A stretch of DNA of 64,000 nt from Fictibacillus marinisediminis (GCF_023149135.1 NZ_JAIWJX010000002.1:2666001-2730000); one strand, 5' to 3'; counted from the first letter of the stretch, positions 9,298 to 21,775 are shown. Notes: generated by a model from the letters alone, not told the origin. Translations and numbers: made by a program.

Positions 9298-9326
9298 ATT
9301 ATAATATACCAATCAGTAATGGTCAA
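9298..9326 (-). promoter_or_regulatory. SigA promoter of rpsU
   Basis: Minus strand: -35 TTGACC (9326-9321), 17-base spacer, -10 TATAAT (9303-9298), about 70 bases upstream of the rpsU start. Confidence 0.85.
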
Positions 9327-9343
9327 TAAGAAACCGCTTAGTT

Positions 9344-10018
9344 TTAATAATCAGAATTGGAATCTTCGCCTTTTACAATGGCAATCCCAGCACTTGCACC
9401 AATTCTTGATGCACCTGCTTCAACCATGGCCAGTGTGGTCTCTCTGTCGCGTACACCGCCTGAAGCTTTTACACCGATATTAGGACCGACGGTTTTGCGC
9501 ATTAATTGAATATCTTCAGCTGTAGCCCCTGCAGAAGAAAAACCAGTCGAAGTCTTCACAAAATTAATTCCTGCTTTAACAGCAATTTCACACGCTTTAA
9601 CTTTTTCTTCATCCGTAAGGAGCGATGTTTCGATAATTGCCTTAGTTAAGGCCTTTCCTTTCGCTGCTTCAACCACAGCCCGTACATCCCGCTCTACAAG
9701 ATCATAATCCTGCCCTTTTAAAGCTCCAATATTGATGACCATGTCCACTTCGGTCGCACCATTTTCAATGGCATTCCGCGTTTCAAACGCCTTTACTTCC
9801 GGCGTGCTCGCACCAAGTGGAAAGCCGATCACTGTACAGACAGCTACATCTGATCCTTTAAGCTGTTCAAAGGCTGTGAACACCCAGGTTGGATTAACAC
9901 AGACAGAGAAGAAATTATATTCTTTTGCTTCTGAACAAAGTTTCAGAATATCTTCCTTTGTTGTTTCAGGTTTTAATGCTGTGTGGTCAATTAATTTTGC
10001 AAGATCCATAGCAGACAT
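9344..10018 (-). CDS. deoC: Deoxyribose-phosphate aldolase
   Basis: A 224-residue class I aldolase that splits 2-deoxyribose-5-phosphate into acetaldehyde and glyceraldehyde-3-phosphate. The Schiff-base lysine lies in [14 protein letters not shown] near residue 152; [15 protein letters not shown] (near 92) and [10 protein letters not shown] (near 187) are the other active-site strands. Length is normal for Bacillus DeoC. Its insertion between mtaB and rpsU differs from B. subtilis, where dra lies elsewhere with nupC-pdp. It has its own start region with GAAGGGATGATAG upstream. Confidence 0.96.
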   Translation of the reverse strand: MSAMDLAKLIDHTALKPETTKEDILKLCSEAKEYNFFSVCVNPTWVFTAFEQLKGSDVAVCTVIGFPLGASTPEVKAFETRNAIENGATEVDMVINIGALKGQDYDLVERDVRAVVEAAKGKALTKAIIETSLLTDEEKVKACEIAVKAGINFVKTSTGFSSAGATAEDIQLMRKTVGPNIGVKASGGVRDRETTLAMVEAGASRIGASAGIAIVKGEDSNSDY

Positions 10019-10100
10019 TTTCTATCATCCCTTCAGCCATTAGTACATTCTTATATATTTTACCAAAACTTCTCTACAAATTCGAGATAGTTAGGATTAA

Positions 10101-10127
10101 ACAAAAGAAAGCCCGGTTTCCCGGACT
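10101..10127 (-). terminator. Terminator after mtaB
   Basis: Minus strand GTCCGG-GAAA-CCGGGC hairpin followed by TTTCTTTTGTTT. It ends the long dnaK operon. Confidence 0.8.
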
Positions 10128-10142
10128 AAATAATTGTGGATT

Positions 10143-11495
10143 TTATAGGTTAACGATCTGTTTTGATGACTGGTCCTCTATCACTTTAACAAACTGTCCA
10201 TCACTATATGGATAGCCTGCTCTTTCGATTTTTACCAGCACCTGTTTTCCGATCATTTCTTCATTCGCAGGGAATCTAACCTTCAAATAGTTAGGTGTAT
10301 ACCCTACATATAGGCCTGTACCGGCTTCTTCCTTGTACGCTTCTTCAGGGATTACTTCTACCACTTCCCCTTCGTAGCCGGATGCATACTCTTTTGCCAG
10401 CTGGTCAGAAAGCTCAATCAGCCGATGGACGCGTTCGTTCTTAATATCTTCAGGAATCTGATCATCCATTCTTGCCGCCGGAGTGCCTGTCCGTTTTGAA
10501 TATGGAAAGACATGAAGTTCTGAAAATTTATGATCACGGATGAAATTGTACGTTTCCATAAATTCTTTTTCTGTTTCGCCTGGAAACCCAACAATAACAT
10601 CTGATGTGATAGCCAGGCCTGGCAAAGCTTTTTTAAGCTTCGTGATCCGTTCTGCAAACAGTTCCATCGTATATTTTCTTCGCATTCTTTGCAGCACAGT
10701 ATTAGAGCCTGACTGCAGTGGAATATGAAGGTGAGGGACGATCTTATCGGACCGATCCATTACTTCAATAACCTCATCAGTAATCTGGCTAGCTTCAATG
10801 GATGATATTCGAAGACGCTTCAATCCATCCACTTTTTCATCCAATTCAGAAAGAAGCATGGCAAAATTATAGTCCTTTAGATCTTCTCCATAGCCGGCAG
10901 TATGAATGCCTGTCAGGACGATTTCTTTATATCCTGCATCAACAAGCTGCTGCGCCTGATGGACGACTTCCTTTGAATCCCGGGAACGCAGAAGGCCACG
11001 AGCCCATGGAATAATGCAGAACGTACAGAAATTGTTGCACCCTTCCTGGATCTTGAGTGACGCACGGGTACGGTCAGTAAAGGACGGAACATCAAGCTCC
11101 TCATAGACGCGTGCTTTCATTATGTTGCTGACCCCGTTTATCGGAAGACGTTCTTCTTTATATTGAGCAATATACTGAAGCATTTTAGATCGATCCTGTG
11201 TTCCTACAACAATATCCACTCCAGGAATCGCCATAATTTCTGCAGGCGAAGTCTGGGCATAGCACCCTGTAACACAGATCACGGCGTCGGGATTTTTTCG
11301 GATCGCACGGCGGATGACCTGCCTGCTTTTTTTATCGCCTGTATTCGTAACAGTACATGTATTGATTACATAAACGTCAGCTGCCTGCTCGAACTCCTTG
11401 CGTTCGTAGCCATCACCTTGAAACAGCTGCCAGATCGCTTCTGTTTCATAATGGTTTACTTTACAGCCTAATGTATGAAAAGCCACTGATGGCAT
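10143..11495 (-). CDS. mtaB: tRNA t6A37 methylthiotransferase MtaB
   Basis: A 450-residue radical-SAM methylthiotransferase that converts t6A to ms2t6A at position 37 of tRNAs reading ANN codons. The N-terminal UPF0004 domain carries cysteines in FHTLGCKVNHYE, NTCTVT and CVTGCYAQ; the radical-SAM cluster motif is CNNFCTFCIIP; a TRAM-like domain ends the protein. I start at ATG 11495 because AGGTGATTGAA precedes it; the in-frame GTG at 11504 overlaps the rsmE stop. The gene is the last of the hrcA heat-shock operon (B. subtilis yqeV). Confidence 0.95.
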   Translation of the reverse strand: MPSVAFHTLGCKVNHYETEAIWQLFQGDGYERKEFEQAADVYVINTCTVTNTGDKKSRQVIRRAIRKNPDAVICVTGCYAQTSPAEIMAIPGVDIVVGTQDRSKMLQYIAQYKEERLPINGVSNIMKARVYEELDVPSFTDRTRASLKIQEGCNNFCTFCIIPWARGLLRSRDSKEVVHQAQQLVDAGYKEIVLTGIHTAGYGEDLKDYNFAMLLSELDEKVDGLKRLRISSIEASQITDEVIEVMDRSDKIVPHLHIPLQSGSNTVLQRMRRKYTMELFAERITKLKKALPGLAITSDVIVGFPGETEKEFMETYNFIRDHKFSELHVFPYSKRTGTPAARMDDQIPEDIKNERVHRLIELSDQLAKEYASGYEGEVVEVIPEEAYKEEAGTGLYVGYTPNYLKVRFPANEEMIGKQVLVKIERAGYPYSDGQFVKVIEDQSSKQIVNL

Positions 11496-11500
11496 TTCAA

Positions 11501-12253
11501 TCACCTCATTAATTCAAAATGGTAAGAAATTGCGGAAAGTATATAAGAGCTTGCCGTTTCCGTACGGAGTATCCTTGGTCCCAGCCCGCATGGGATAAAG
11601 CCGGCTTCTTTTAATTCATCAACTTCCTGCTCGCTCAAACCGCCCTCTGGACCGATGGCACACAGGATAGAAGCACCTGGAGCCATTTGGTTAAAAAGCT
11701 CAGAAAGACGCTTGGTCTCCCCTTTTTTAGCCTCTTCTTCATAGGCAACGATCTTATAGTCAAATTCCGCGGCTTGTTTTAATAAAGACTTAAAAGAAAC
11801 AGGAGATAAAACATCTGGTATACGGCTTCGATGCGATTGCTCTGCAGCTTCTTTTGCAATCTTCTCCAGCCGCTGTGTTTTTTTCTGCCCTTTCTTTTCA
11901 TCCCATTTAACAATACACCTCGAAGAAGAAAAAGGCAAAAAGGCCTTAGCACCCAGTTCTGTGCCTTTTTGGACGATGGTTTCAAGTTTGTCCCCTTTTG
12001 GAATTCCCTGGGCAATGGTAACCCGGATTGGACTCTCTTTACTCTCCTGAATGGACTCTATAATGCTGGTCTTTACGGTATCACGATCGATTTCCGTTAT
12101 TTCGCAAAGCGCTACTCTGCCTTGATTATCAGAACAGATGACTTGGTCGCCGATTTCCATTCTCATCACCTTAGCAATATGGTTAGCGTCGTCTCCGATA
12201 ATGGTCACGGAGGAATCATTCATCTCTGCAGATGAGACAAAGTATCTCTGCAT
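11501..12253 (-). CDS. rsmE: 16S rRNA m3U1498 methyltransferase RsmE
   Basis: A 250-residue SPOUT-class methyltransferase for 16S rRNA U1498. An N-terminal PUA-like domain is followed by the SPOUT knot with CAIGPEGGLSEQEVDEL near residue 199 and LGPRILRTETA near 224, both typical SAM-binding loops. Length is normal. It starts three bases after prmA's stop, in the dnaK operon. Confidence 0.95.
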   Translation of the reverse strand: MQRYFVSSAEMNDSSVTIIGDDANHIAKVMRMEIGDQVICSDNQGRVALCEITEIDRDTVKTSIIESIQESKESPIRVTIAQGIPKGDKLETIVQKGTELGAKAFLPFSSSRCIVKWDEKKGQKKTQRLEKIAKEAAEQSHRSRIPDVLSPVSFKSLLKQAAEFDYKIVAYEEEAKKGETKRLSELFNQMAPGASILCAIGPEGGLSEQEVDELKEAGFIPCGLGPRILRTETASSYILSAISYHFELMR

Positions 12254-12256
12254 AGG

Positions 12257-13231
12257 TTAAACCTCTTTCGCAAATGGCCCATCATTTCGTGCAATGATGG
12301 CTACCCAGTCTTCCATCTCTAAAATTTCAACAATTGAAAAACCGCAGCGTTTCAATTCTTCCTTCACATCATTCTTTTTCCCTTGAATGATGCCTGATGT
12401 AATAAATAAACCGCCTTTTTTAAGTACCCTTGCGGCATCTGGGACAAATCGCAAAATAATTTCCGCGAGCAGATTTCCTGCAATTAAATCAACAGGACCT
12501 TCAATTCCGTTCAACAGATTATTTTGTTTTACAGTAACAGAATCGGCTACTTTATTTAATTTTACATTAAGCCTGGCACTCGCAACTGCTACATCATCCA
12601 GATCATATGCCTGGACATGCTTTGCTCCCAAGTGGGCCGCAGCGATACTTAAAACCCCGGATCCTGTTCCAACATCAATGACTTCATCGTCTTTTTGCAG
12701 GTATTTCTCGATCGCCTGCAGACACATGACAGTCGTTGGATGGGTTCCGGTACCAAATGCCATCCCCGGATCTAGTTCGATGATGACTTCATCAGAGCTA
12801 ACAGGCTTATAGTCTTCCCATGTCGGCGTAATGGTTATTTTTTCAGAGATCTTAACGGGCTTGTAATATTTCTTCCAAGCCGTTGCCCATTCCTCTTCAT
12901 TTACTTCACTGATCGTAACCTTATTATGTCCAAGGTCAATATCATAGGTCATGAGATTATTGATAGCTACTTTAATCTCATCAACCGTTTCTCCGAGAAA
13001 GCTGGTCACAGGCAGATAGGCCTTAACAATAACTCCCTCATCAGGATAATCATTAGGATCGAGTTGATAGATTTCCCCATAAACGGATGCTCTCTCTTTA
13101 ACTAAATCTTCCGGGTCCTCAATTACGACTCCGCTTGCACCTGCTTCGTGTAGAATGTTTGAGATTGGTTCAATCGCTTCCTGGGTAGTGTGAATGCTAA
13201 TTTCTGACCATTTCAATTCTATCAACTCCAT
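12257..13231 (-). CDS. prmA: Ribosomal protein L11 methyltransferase PrmA
   Basis: A 324-residue class I SAM methyltransferase that trimethylates L11. The N-terminal substrate-recognition domain ([20 protein letters not shown]) is followed by the Rossmann core [18 protein letters not shown] near residue 181 and NLLAEII. ATG 13231 has AAAGGATCA upstream; TTG 13216, giving [11 protein letters not shown], matches the B. subtilis start and has GGAG nine bases ahead, so the true start could be either. It follows dnaJ by 12 bases. Confidence 0.94.
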   Translation of the reverse strand: MELIELKWSEISIHTTQEAIEPISNILHEAGASGVVIEDPEDLVKERASVYGEIYQLDPNDYPDEGVIVKAYLPVTSFLGETVDEIKVAINNLMTYDIDLGHNKVTISEVNEEEWATAWKKYYKPVKISEKITITPTWEDYKPVSSDEVIIELDPGMAFGTGTHPTTVMCLQAIEKYLQKDDEVIDVGTGSGVLSIAAAHLGAKHVQAYDLDDVAVASARLNVKLNKVADSVTVKQNNLLNGIEGPVDLIAGNLLAEIILRFVPDAARVLKKGGLFITSGIIQGKKNDVKEELKRCGFSIVEILEMEDWVAIIARNDGPFAKEV

Positions 13232-13243
13232 TCCTATGATCCT

Positions 13244-14368
13244 TTACTCGCCTTTAAAGGCTCTTTTCACTTTATCAAAAAATGATTCTTCATGTTCATC
13301 AGGCACATCGCCCCCGATTTCAGCAAAATCACGGAGCAGCTGTTTCTGTTTCTCAGATAATTTCGTAGGAGTCAAAACTTTTACCTGGATATGCTGGTCA
13401 CCCTGGCCTCTTCCCCTTACGTTTTGAACTCCTTTGCCTCTTAGGCGGAAATGAGTTCCGGTCTGCGTTCCTGCTGGAATCTTAAGCTTGATCCGGCCAT
13501 GCAGGGTAGGGACTTCAATTTCGTCACCTAATGCGGCCTGAGCATAGGTAATCGGCATTTCACAGAAAATGTCGTCTCCGTCCCTCTCAAAGAACTCGTG
13601 AGGAAGCACTCTGAAGACAACATAGAGGTCGCCGGCTGGACCGCCGTTCACTCCTGGTTCCCCATGCCCTGAAAGACGGATCTGCTGTCCATTGTCCACT
13701 CCCGCAGGAATCTTAACCTTGACTTTCTTTGTAGTCGTTACCTTCCCTTTTCCGTGGCAAGTTCCGCATTTTTCCTTTATAAGCTTGCCTGTACCGCTGC
13801 AATATTGGCACACACGTTTATTGACAATCCTGCCAAACGGTGTGTTTTGTTCAACATTCAGCTGGCCCGTTCCTTTACAATGGGTACAATTTTCCGGATG
13901 GGTACCCGGTTTAGCACCTGAACCGTGGCATGTTCCGCACGTTTCTTCTTTAGGAATTTCAATTTCTGTTTCTTTTCCGAAAACAGCTTCTTCAAATTTC
14001 AAGTTCATATTATACTGCAGATCGGATCCCTGGCGAGGAGCGTTTGGATTTCTTCTTCCACCGCCACCGCCGCCAAAGAACATATCAAATATGTCTCCAA
14101 AACCGCCGAAGTCGGCTCCAGCGCCTCCAAAGCCGCCGAAACCCTGGTTTGGATCGGTATGCCCGAATTGGTCATACTGCGCTTTTTTCTGTGGATCCTT
14201 TAATGTATCGTACGCTTCACGGACTTCTTTAAACTTTTCAGCTGCATCCGCTTCCTTGTTAACATCCGGATGGTATTGCTTCGTCATTTTCCGGTAAGCT
14301 TTTTTTATTTCATCGCTGGATGCGTTTTTATCCAGTCCGAGCACTTCATAGTAATCTCGTTTACTCAT
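13244..14368 (-). CDS. dnaJ: Chaperone DnaJ (Hsp40)
   Basis: A 374-residue type I J-protein, co-chaperone of DnaK. J domain at residues 1-70 with the HPD motif (YHPDVNKEA); Gly/Phe-rich linker near 75-110; four CxxCxGxG zinc repeats ([32 protein letters not shown]) near 145-205; then the substrate-binding C-terminal domains. Complete and of normal length. Part of the CIRCE-controlled operon. Confidence 0.98.
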   Translation of the reverse strand: MSKRDYYEVLGLDKNASSDEIKKAYRKMTKQYHPDVNKEADAAEKFKEVREAYDTLKDPQKKAQYDQFGHTDPNQGFGGFGGAGADFGGFGDIFDMFFGGGGGGRRNPNAPRQGSDLQYNMNLKFEEAVFGKETEIEIPKEETCGTCHGSGAKPGTHPENCTHCKGTGQLNVEQNTPFGRIVNKRVCQYCSGTGKLIKEKCGTCHGKGKVTTTKKVKVKIPAGVDNGQQIRLSGHGEPGVNGGPAGDLYVVFRVLPHEFFERDGDDIFCEMPITYAQAALGDEIEVPTLHGRIKLKIPAGTQTGTHFRLRGKGVQNVRGRGQGDQHIQVKVLTPTKLSEKQKQLLRDFAEIGGDVPDEHEESFFDKVKRAFKGE

Positions 14369-14477
14369 AAAAATCCCACTCCCGAATCTTCACATAAAAA
14401 TTATCTTACCATTGTTCCATTTCTTTTTTCAAGAAAGATCTTTAAATATGTGAAGGGTTATTTATTCGACAAAACGG

Positions 14478-14521
14478 AAAAAAAGTCAAAGCCAAGATGC
14501 TCGCCTGACTTTGACTTTTTC
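14478..14521 (-). terminator. Hairpin between dnaK and dnaJ
   Basis: Minus strand AAAAAGTCAAAG pairs with CTTTGACTTTTTT. It sits inside the operon, so partial read-through or processing here could set the dnaK:dnaJ ratio; B. subtilis also shows separate dnaK and dnaJ messages. Confidence 0.65.
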
Positions 14522-14539
14522 CTCACTGAAAATCAGTTG

Positions 14540-16387
<1,848 letters not shown>

Positions 16388-16413
16388 TTATATGTAATAT
16401 TAAGAACTTAATA

Positions 16414-16995
16414 TTACTGATTTACTTTAACCATTGCTGGACGAATGACACGATCCTTAAGTCTGTAGCCCTTTTGCAGGGTTTCAACAACGACATTGGA
16501 TTCGTATTTTTCATCCTGGACTTGCATAACCGCCTGATGCAGGTTTGGATCAAACGCTGAGCCTTCGGAGTCGATCACTTCCAAGCCTTCACTCTTCATG
16601 GCCTCAAGCAGCTGGCGGTATACCATCTCCACCCCTTGAAGGACAGAAGCAGCTTGAGCGTCCTCAACCTTCACATCCAATGCTCTTTCGAAATTATCAA
16701 GAGCAGGCAGCAGCTGTGTCAAAAGGCTCTGTGATTTATATTTTAACTGAGCGGCGTTGTCTTCACGTGTACGCCGCTTAAAGTTTTCAAAGTCAGCCTG
16801 TACGCGGAGCAATCGGTTTTCAGTGTCAGCAAGATTGGTTTCAAGCTCTGAAATTCGTTGCTGCTCTTCAGTTGTCTCAGCCGTTTCCCCTTCATTGTCT
16901 GAAGGCTCAGAGCCGGCTGTTTGATCTGCTTCCACATACGTTTCAGCGTTTTCCGTCTGTTCAAATTCAGCAGTTTCCTTTTGTTTGTCTTCCAT
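16414..16995 (-). CDS. grpE: Nucleotide exchange factor GrpE
   Basis: A 193-residue GrpE. The first 55 residues are acidic and disordered (many E, T, Q), followed by the long coiled coil ([29 protein letters not shown]) and the beta-wing domain ending [18 protein letters not shown], the family signature. It speeds ADP release from DnaK. Second gene of the operon. Confidence 0.97.
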   Translation of the reverse strand: MEDKQKETAEFEQTENAETYVEADQTAGSEPSDNEGETAETTEEQQRISELETNLADTENRLLRVQADFENFKRRTREDNAAQLKYKSQSLLTQLLPALDNFERALDVKVEDAQAASVLQGVEMVYRQLLEAMKSEGLEVIDSEGSAFDPNLHQAVMQVQDEKYESNVVVETLQKGYRLKDRVIRPAMVKVNQ

Positions 16996-17035
16996 GTTGT
17001 CACCTCCCTAAAATAATCGGAGTTTATTGTTATTG

Positions 17036-18058
17036 TTAGAACCTCGCGTTAAATAAGTTCGTAAACTCTTTGCTGATCGTGTCAAGCAGACCGATTACGC
17101 GTTTATATTCCATTCGGGTAGGCCCGATCAAGGAAATCGTACCGATATGCTTGCCGTGAAACGAATAGGAAGCTTTGATCAGGCTGCAGTTTCTGACAGC
17201 TTCTACCTGATTTTCCTGTCCGATCGTTACGGTTATGCCATCATTATTCGCTGAAAGCAGCTGTTCAATGACCGCCTTTTCCTCCAGTGCGTCCAAAAGA
17301 ATACGGACTTTTTCTATATCCCTGAATTCAGGCTGATACAGCATTTTGGTTTTACCGCCAAAAAATATCTTATCTTTGTTGCTCCATTTAAAGATATCAT
17401 CAATAAACAGGGAAGCCTGCTGATGATTCATCAGATGCTTTCTGAAAACAACATTAAGTTCATCCTGGATTTTTTTGTGAAGTTCAGCGAGAGGCACCCC
17501 TGCCAGCTTCTCATTTAAGATATTGACCAGCTTCTCAATCTCTTCGGGCGCAATTCCTTCGGGCAGGATCACATGCCTGTTTTCAACATGTCCCGTACTT
17601 GTCACAAAGATAGCAACGGCCTGCTGGGATCCTAAAGGAATCAACTGAATGTGTTTTAATGTCGTTTCAATCGCTTCCGGTCCAAGAATGATTGATGTGT
17701 AGTTGGTAAGTTCAGAAAGAATTTTAGCAGATTGTTCAAAAATACGTTCGGTTTCTTCCAATTTCTCGTTGAATAGCGCCTGTATATTAAAAATATCCGC
17801 TGTCGAAAGAACCGTGGGGCTCAATAGGTGATCGACGTAAAAGCGATACCCTTTCTCGGACGGAATCCTGCCTGATGAAGTGTGAGTCTTTTCAAGGAAT
17901 CCCAAATCCTCCAAGTCCGCCAGCTCATTCCGGATGGTCGCCGGGCTGAAATGGACATCTTCTCTTTTGGAAATGGTCCTTGATCCTACAGGTTCAACAT
18001 GCTGGATGTAATCATCAATCAGCACTTGAAGTATAAAAAGCTGTCTTTCAGATAACAT
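17036..18058 (-). CDS. hrcA: Heat-inducible transcription repressor HrcA
   Basis: A 340-residue HrcA, repressor of class I heat-shock genes. N-terminal winged helix (LFILQVLIDDYIQHVEPVGSRTISKR), then a GAF-like domain. HrcA binds CIRCE when kept active by GroEL. It is the first gene of the operon it controls, with the CIRCE element 20 bases upstream of its start. Length is normal. Confidence 0.97.
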   Translation of the reverse strand: MLSERQLFILQVLIDDYIQHVEPVGSRTISKREDVHFSPATIRNELADLEDLGFLEKTHTSSGRIPSEKGYRFYVDHLLSPTVLSTADIFNIQALFNEKLEETERIFEQSAKILSELTNYTSIILGPEAIETTLKHIQLIPLGSQQAVAIFVTSTGHVENRHVILPEGIAPEEIEKLVNILNEKLAGVPLAELHKKIQDELNVVFRKHLMNHQQASLFIDDIFKWSNKDKIFFGGKTKMLYQPEFRDIEKVRILLDALEEKAVIEQLLSANNDGITVTIGQENQVEAVRNCSLIKASYSFHGKHIGTISLIGPTRMEYKRVIGLLDTISKEFTNLFNARF

Positions 18059-18077
18059 CCTTTCACCTCCGAGGCTG

Positions 18078-18104
18078 TTAGCACTCCGAAAGAGCGAGTG
18101 CTAA
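18078..18104 (-). promoter_or_regulatory. CIRCE operator (HrcA binding site)
   Basis: A perfect match to TTAGCACTC-N9-GAGTGCTAA, symmetric so strand is nominal. It lies just downstream of the -10 box, where bound HrcA blocks the heat-shock operon. Confidence 0.98.
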
Positions 18105-18114
18105 ATCTAATATT

Positions 18115-18144
18115 AAATTACCAAAAGCAACTGAAGATTGTCAA
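18115..18144 (-). promoter_or_regulatory. SigA promoter of the hrcA operon
   Basis: Minus strand: -35 TTGACA (18144-18139), 18-base spacer, -10 TAATTT (18120-18115), directly before CIRCE. Confidence 0.8.
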
Positions 18145-18147
18145 CGA

Positions 18148-19287
18148 TTAAACCACACCGATAAATTCCTGAAACACTTCATTCCCTAAAAACGTTCCAT
18201 CCTTCGTCAGTGATACCCTGTCTCCGGACTTTTTAAGCCACCCCTTTGCCAGCAGCTGTTCGATCTGCGGGCCAAATACATCATACATGGACTTTCCGTA
18301 CCTTTGTTTAAATCGGGTATCAGATACACCATCCATTTTTCTCAATCCCATAAAAAGTTCTTCCTCCATTTTAGCTGATGGAGCCAGCGTTTCAGAATGA
18401 ACATAAGGAAAGCCTGTCTCATCGATCAACGACATATATTTCTTCAAAGGCCCTGCATTGGCCACGCGTTTGCCATTTACATAGCTATGTGCACCGGCTC
18501 CTATGCCATAGTATTCGTTATTATCCCAGTATTGCAGATTATGCTTGCTTTCATAACCAGGTCTCGCAAAGTTTGAAATTTCATACTGGATATAGCCGTG
18601 CTTCTCCATCTGTTCCATAAGAACTTCATACATTTGTGCTTCTTCCTCCTGCTCAGGCAGCAGCAAGTCCCCTTTTACCGCACGATTGTAAAACACCGTC
18701 TTTTTTTCAAGCTGAAGGGAGTAGGCCGAGAAATGGGGGACGTTTAGAGAAAATGCAATTTCGAGCGTTTCTTTTAGCATATCAACGGTTTGATGGGGCA
18801 GTCCGAACATAATATCCAGAGAAATATTCTCGATGCCAACAGCTTTTGCTTCTAAGACTGTTCGAATAACGTCCTTTTTCACATGGGTCCGTCCAAGTTC
18901 TTTTAAAAGCTGTTCCTGAAAGGCCTGCACACCAATGCTCAGCCTGTTCACTCCAAAGGCCTTCATGATCTCCAATTTCTTTCGATCAGTTTGTTCCGGA
19001 TTAGCTTCTACGGTGAATTCATCGAGTTTGTCAGAAGAAAAGTGTCGGTTCACCATTTTAAGAAACATTTCAAATTGTTCATAATCGAGTGCAGTGGGCG
19101 TGCCTCCGCCAACAAAGATGGTTTTTATCCTGGAATATGGGGTTTGTCTAACCGTGTTGATCATTTCTTTTTCCATATAGGTTAAATATTCGTTAACGGG
19201 CTGCCCTTTTAAGAACACCTTGTTAAAATCGCAATAATGGCAAATGTTCACACAGAACGGGATATGAAAATAAGCCGCTTCTGGCAT
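18148..19287 (-). CDS. hemW: HemW, heme chaperone/radical-SAM protein
   Basis: A 379-residue HemN-like protein. The cluster motif is CVNICHYCDF near residue 12 and the glycine-rich GGGTPTAL follows. The HemW group transfers heme or aids heme insertion; the true oxygen-independent coproporphyrinogen oxidase HemN is longer. I start at ATG 19287 (AGGGATCAC upstream); the frame is open to 19329, but that stretch carries the lepA terminator. It lies between lepA and hrcA as in B. subtilis, where it was long annotated hemN. Confidence 0.92.
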   Translation of the reverse strand: MPEAAYFHIPFCVNICHYCDFNKVFLKGQPVNEYLTYMEKEMINTVRQTPYSRIKTIFVGGGTPTALDYEQFEMFLKMVNRHFSSDKLDEFTVEANPEQTDRKKLEIMKAFGVNRLSIGVQAFQEQLLKELGRTHVKKDVIRTVLEAKAVGIENISLDIMFGLPHQTVDMLKETLEIAFSLNVPHFSAYSLQLEKKTVFYNRAVKGDLLLPEQEEEAQMYEVLMEQMEKHGYIQYEISNFARPGYESKHNLQYWDNNEYYGIGAGAHSYVNGKRVANAGPLKKYMSLIDETGFPYVHSETLAPSAKMEEELFMGLRKMDGVSDTRFKQRYGKSMYDVFGPQIEQLLAKGWLKKSGDRVSLTKDGTFLGNEVFQEFIGVV

Positions 19288-19320
19288 GTGATCCCTGCTT
19301 TCGTGTCTAAAATTTGTGAA

Positions 19321-19342
19321 AGACCGCAAAAATATGCGGTCT
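19321..19342 (-). terminator. Terminator after lepA
   Basis: Perfect 8-base stem AGACCGCA/TGCGGTCT with a short A/T loop; the minus-strand tail is TTTCAC, only weakly T-rich. Confidence 0.65.
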
Positions 19343-19374
19343 CGTCCTGTTGCTTATTTTATTTCGTTGTGGAA

Positions 19375-21198
19375 TTAATCGTTGTCCATTCGCAGTACCG
19401 CCATGAAGGCTTCCTGCGGCACCTCGACTCGTCCAATGGTTTTCATGCGCTTCTTACCTTCTTTTTGCTTTTCAAGCAATTTTCTTTTACGGGAAATATC
19501 TCCGCCGTAACACTTGGCAAGAACGTTTTTACGAAGTGCTTTAATATTGGACCTTGCAATGATCTTTTGTCCGATTGAGGCTTGAATAGGTACCTCAAAC
19601 TGCTGGCGAGGAATCAGTTCTTTAAGCTTTTCAACGACTACTTTTCCGCGTTCATAAGCAAAATCTTTATGAACGATGACAGAAAGAGCATCGATTTTTT
19701 CTCCATTTAACAATATATCCATCTTAACCAGTTTGGAAGGCTTGTAACCGATCAACTCATAATCAAGTGACGCATAGCCTTTCGTGCTCGATTTCAGCTG
19801 GTCAAAGAAATCATAGACAATTTCCGAGAGAGGGATTTCGTAAAGCACGTTTACCCGGTTATTTTCCAGGTAATCCATCGTCTGGAAAATCCCGCGTTTT
19901 TTCTGGCAGATTTCCATGATGGTCCCTACATAATCATTCGGTGTCATAATCGTCGCTTTTACATAAGGTTCTTCTACTTTTTGCAGGAGCTGTGCTTCCG
20001 GCATGTTGGCCGGGTTATCAACGATCATCTCTTCACCGTCAGTTAACAAAACATTGTAAATTACACTTGGTGCTGTTGCAATGAGGTCAATGTTAAATTC
20101 ACGCTCGATCCTCTCCTGAATAATCTCCATGTGAAGCAGCCCCAAGAATCCGCAGCGATAGCCGAACCCGAGTGCTTGAGAGGTTTCAGGTTCATATTGA
20201 AGAGCAGAATCATTTAAAACAAGCCGTTCCAATGCCTCGCGCAAATCATTATATTTTGCGTTATCAACTGGATATAATCCGCAATATACCATCGGGTTCA
20301 TTTTTCGGTATCCAGGCAGCGGTTCGCTGGCTGGTTTGACAGCACTCGTAATGGTATCCCCGACTTGAGTATCGCCTACATTTTTAATGGCAGCAGTCAA
20401 ATAGCCTACGTCTCCGACTGTTAAGAAATCCTTGTTGACAGCTTTTGGCGTGAACACACCGAGTTCCACTACCTCAAATTCTTTCTGTGTCGCCATCATT
20501 TTGATTTTATCGCCGATTTTAACCGTGCCTTCGGTTACACGGATATACGTTACTACTCCACGGTATGGATCATAAAGCGAGTCGAAAATAAGAGCTTGAA
20601 GCGGGCCGTCCGGATCCCCAGATGGAGCCGGCACCTTTTCGACAATCTGTTCCAGTATTTCTTCAATCCCGATCCCCGCTTTCGCCGAAGCTAAAACAGC
20701 CTCGGAAGCATCGAGCCCGATGATGTCTTCAACCTCCTGCCTCACTCTTTCCGGTTCAGCACTCGGAAGGTCGATCTTATTAATGACTGGGAGGATTTCC
20801 AGATCATTCTCTAATGCAAGATAAACATTAGCAAGGGTTTGGGCTTCGATTCCCTGGGCAGCGTCAACAATCAGAAGCGCCCCTTCACAGGCTGCAAGGC
20901 TTCTCGATACTTCATACGTGAAGTCAACATGTCCTGGAGTATCAATCAGGTGAAATGTATACACTTCTCCATCTTTAGCTTTGTAGTTTAACTGAACAGC
21001 ATTCAGCTTTATGGTTATCCCCCGTTCACGTTCAAGGTCCATGGAGTCCAGAAGCTGTTCTTTCATTTCTCTTTGAGTCAAGGCGCTAGTTTTCTCAAGG
21101 ATCCGGTCAGCCAGCGTTGATTTTCCATGGTCGATATGAGCAATGATGGAAAAATTGCGAATCCTTGATTGCCTGTCCAGTTTTTGTTCTCGATTCAT
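19375..21198 (-). CDS. lepA: Elongation factor 4 (LepA)
   Basis: A 607-residue translational GTPase that back-translocates or remodels stalled ribosomes. G1 [14 protein letters not shown] near residue 20, G2/G3 RGITIK and [17 protein letters not shown]4 NKIDLP; the LepA-specific C-terminal domain ends [24 protein letters not shown]. Length is normal. Confidence 0.98.
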   Translation of the reverse strand: MNREQKLDRQSRIRNFSIIAHIDHGKSTLADRILEKTSALTQREMKEQLLDSMDLERERGITIKLNAVQLNYKAKDGEVYTFHLIDTPGHVDFTYEVSRSLAACEGALLIVDAAQGIEAQTLANVYLALENDLEILPVINKIDLPSAEPERVRQEVEDIIGLDASEAVLASAKAGIGIEEILEQIVEKVPAPSGDPDGPLQALIFDSLYDPYRGVVTYIRVTEGTVKIGDKIKMMATQKEFEVVELGVFTPKAVNKDFLTVGDVGYLTAAIKNVGDTQVGDTITSAVKPASEPLPGYRKMNPMVYCGLYPVDNAKYNDLREALERLVLNDSALQYEPETSQALGFGYRCGFLGLLHMEIIQERIEREFNIDLIATAPSVIYNVLLTDGEEMIVDNPANMPEAQLLQKVEEPYVKATIMTPNDYVGTIMEICQKKRGIFQTMDYLENNRVNVLYEIPLSEIVYDFFDQLKSSTKGYASLDYELIGYKPSKLVKMDILLNGEKIDALSVIVHKDFAYERGKVVVEKLKELIPRQQFEVPIQASIGQKIIARSNIKALRKNVLAKCYGGDISRKRKLLEKQKEGKKRMKTIGRVEVPQEAFMAVLRMDND

Positions 21199-21326
21199 TC
21201 ATTTCACTCCTACATTTTGCGCAAAGTACACTATTTTAGATTATAGCAATACAAAGACCGTTGTTCAATGCTGAACCAAATGAAAAGTGGAGACGCCTTG
21301 AAATGTTCCACTGGATAACAAACATG

Positions 21327-21362
21327 AAAAAACAGTTATTTTTCTTAAATGAAAATAACTGT
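21327..21362 (-). terminator. Terminator after yqxA
   Basis: Minus strand ACAGTTATTTTCATTTAAGA and its complementary half, followed by TTTTTTC; directly after the yqxA stop. Confidence 0.85.
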
Positions 21363-21733
21363 CAGCTTAATGATCCAAATATCTGTGAAAGTATTGCGGA
21401 GATAAGACCGATGACCGCTTGAAAAAGAGATGAAATGAGAACAGACACTTTCTCACCCAGCGAAGAAAAGAAGTTAAAGGCTTTAGACTCTTCTAATTGT
21501 TTCTGTTTCGCCGTTAAATCTTTAGCATCTATTGGAGCTCCCAGTACTTCAGCATCAGTATGACCTTTGCTTTCCTTTATCACCAAAGCTTTACCTGTGT
21601 CCGTATTGCCTTTTAAATGATTCATCCCTACTGAGGCCCTCTGCATTCCAAGCAGGACACCGAAAAACAAAACAGCCGTGATCAGAAAACACTTCAGCAT
21701 AAATTTACCCACAGGACCCACCCCGTTTACCAT
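21362..21733 (-). CDS. yqxA: YqxA-like protein (DUF3679)
   Basis: A 123-residue protein with an N-terminal membrane helix (CFLITAVLFFGVLLGMQRA) and a hydrophobic C-terminus (VSVLISSLFQAVIGLISAILSQIFG), matching the pattern of B. subtilis YqxA. Function unknown. In B. subtilis it follows spoIIP, but here it follows gpr directly after 42 bases. The ATG at 21733 has a poorly spaced AGGA; GTG 21712 (giving GKFMLKCFLITAV) with GGGGTGGG upstream is an equally good start. Confidence 0.75.
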   Translation of the reverse strand: MVNGVGPVGKFMLKCFLITAVLFFGVLLGMQRASVGMNHLKGNTDTGKALVIKESKGHTDAEVLGAPIDAKDLTAKQKQLEESKAFNFFSSLGEKVSVLISSLFQAVIGLISAILSQIFGSLS

Positions 21734-21775
21734 TGGTTTCTTTACATCCTATGAAACAGCTTGTCCTTTTATGTG

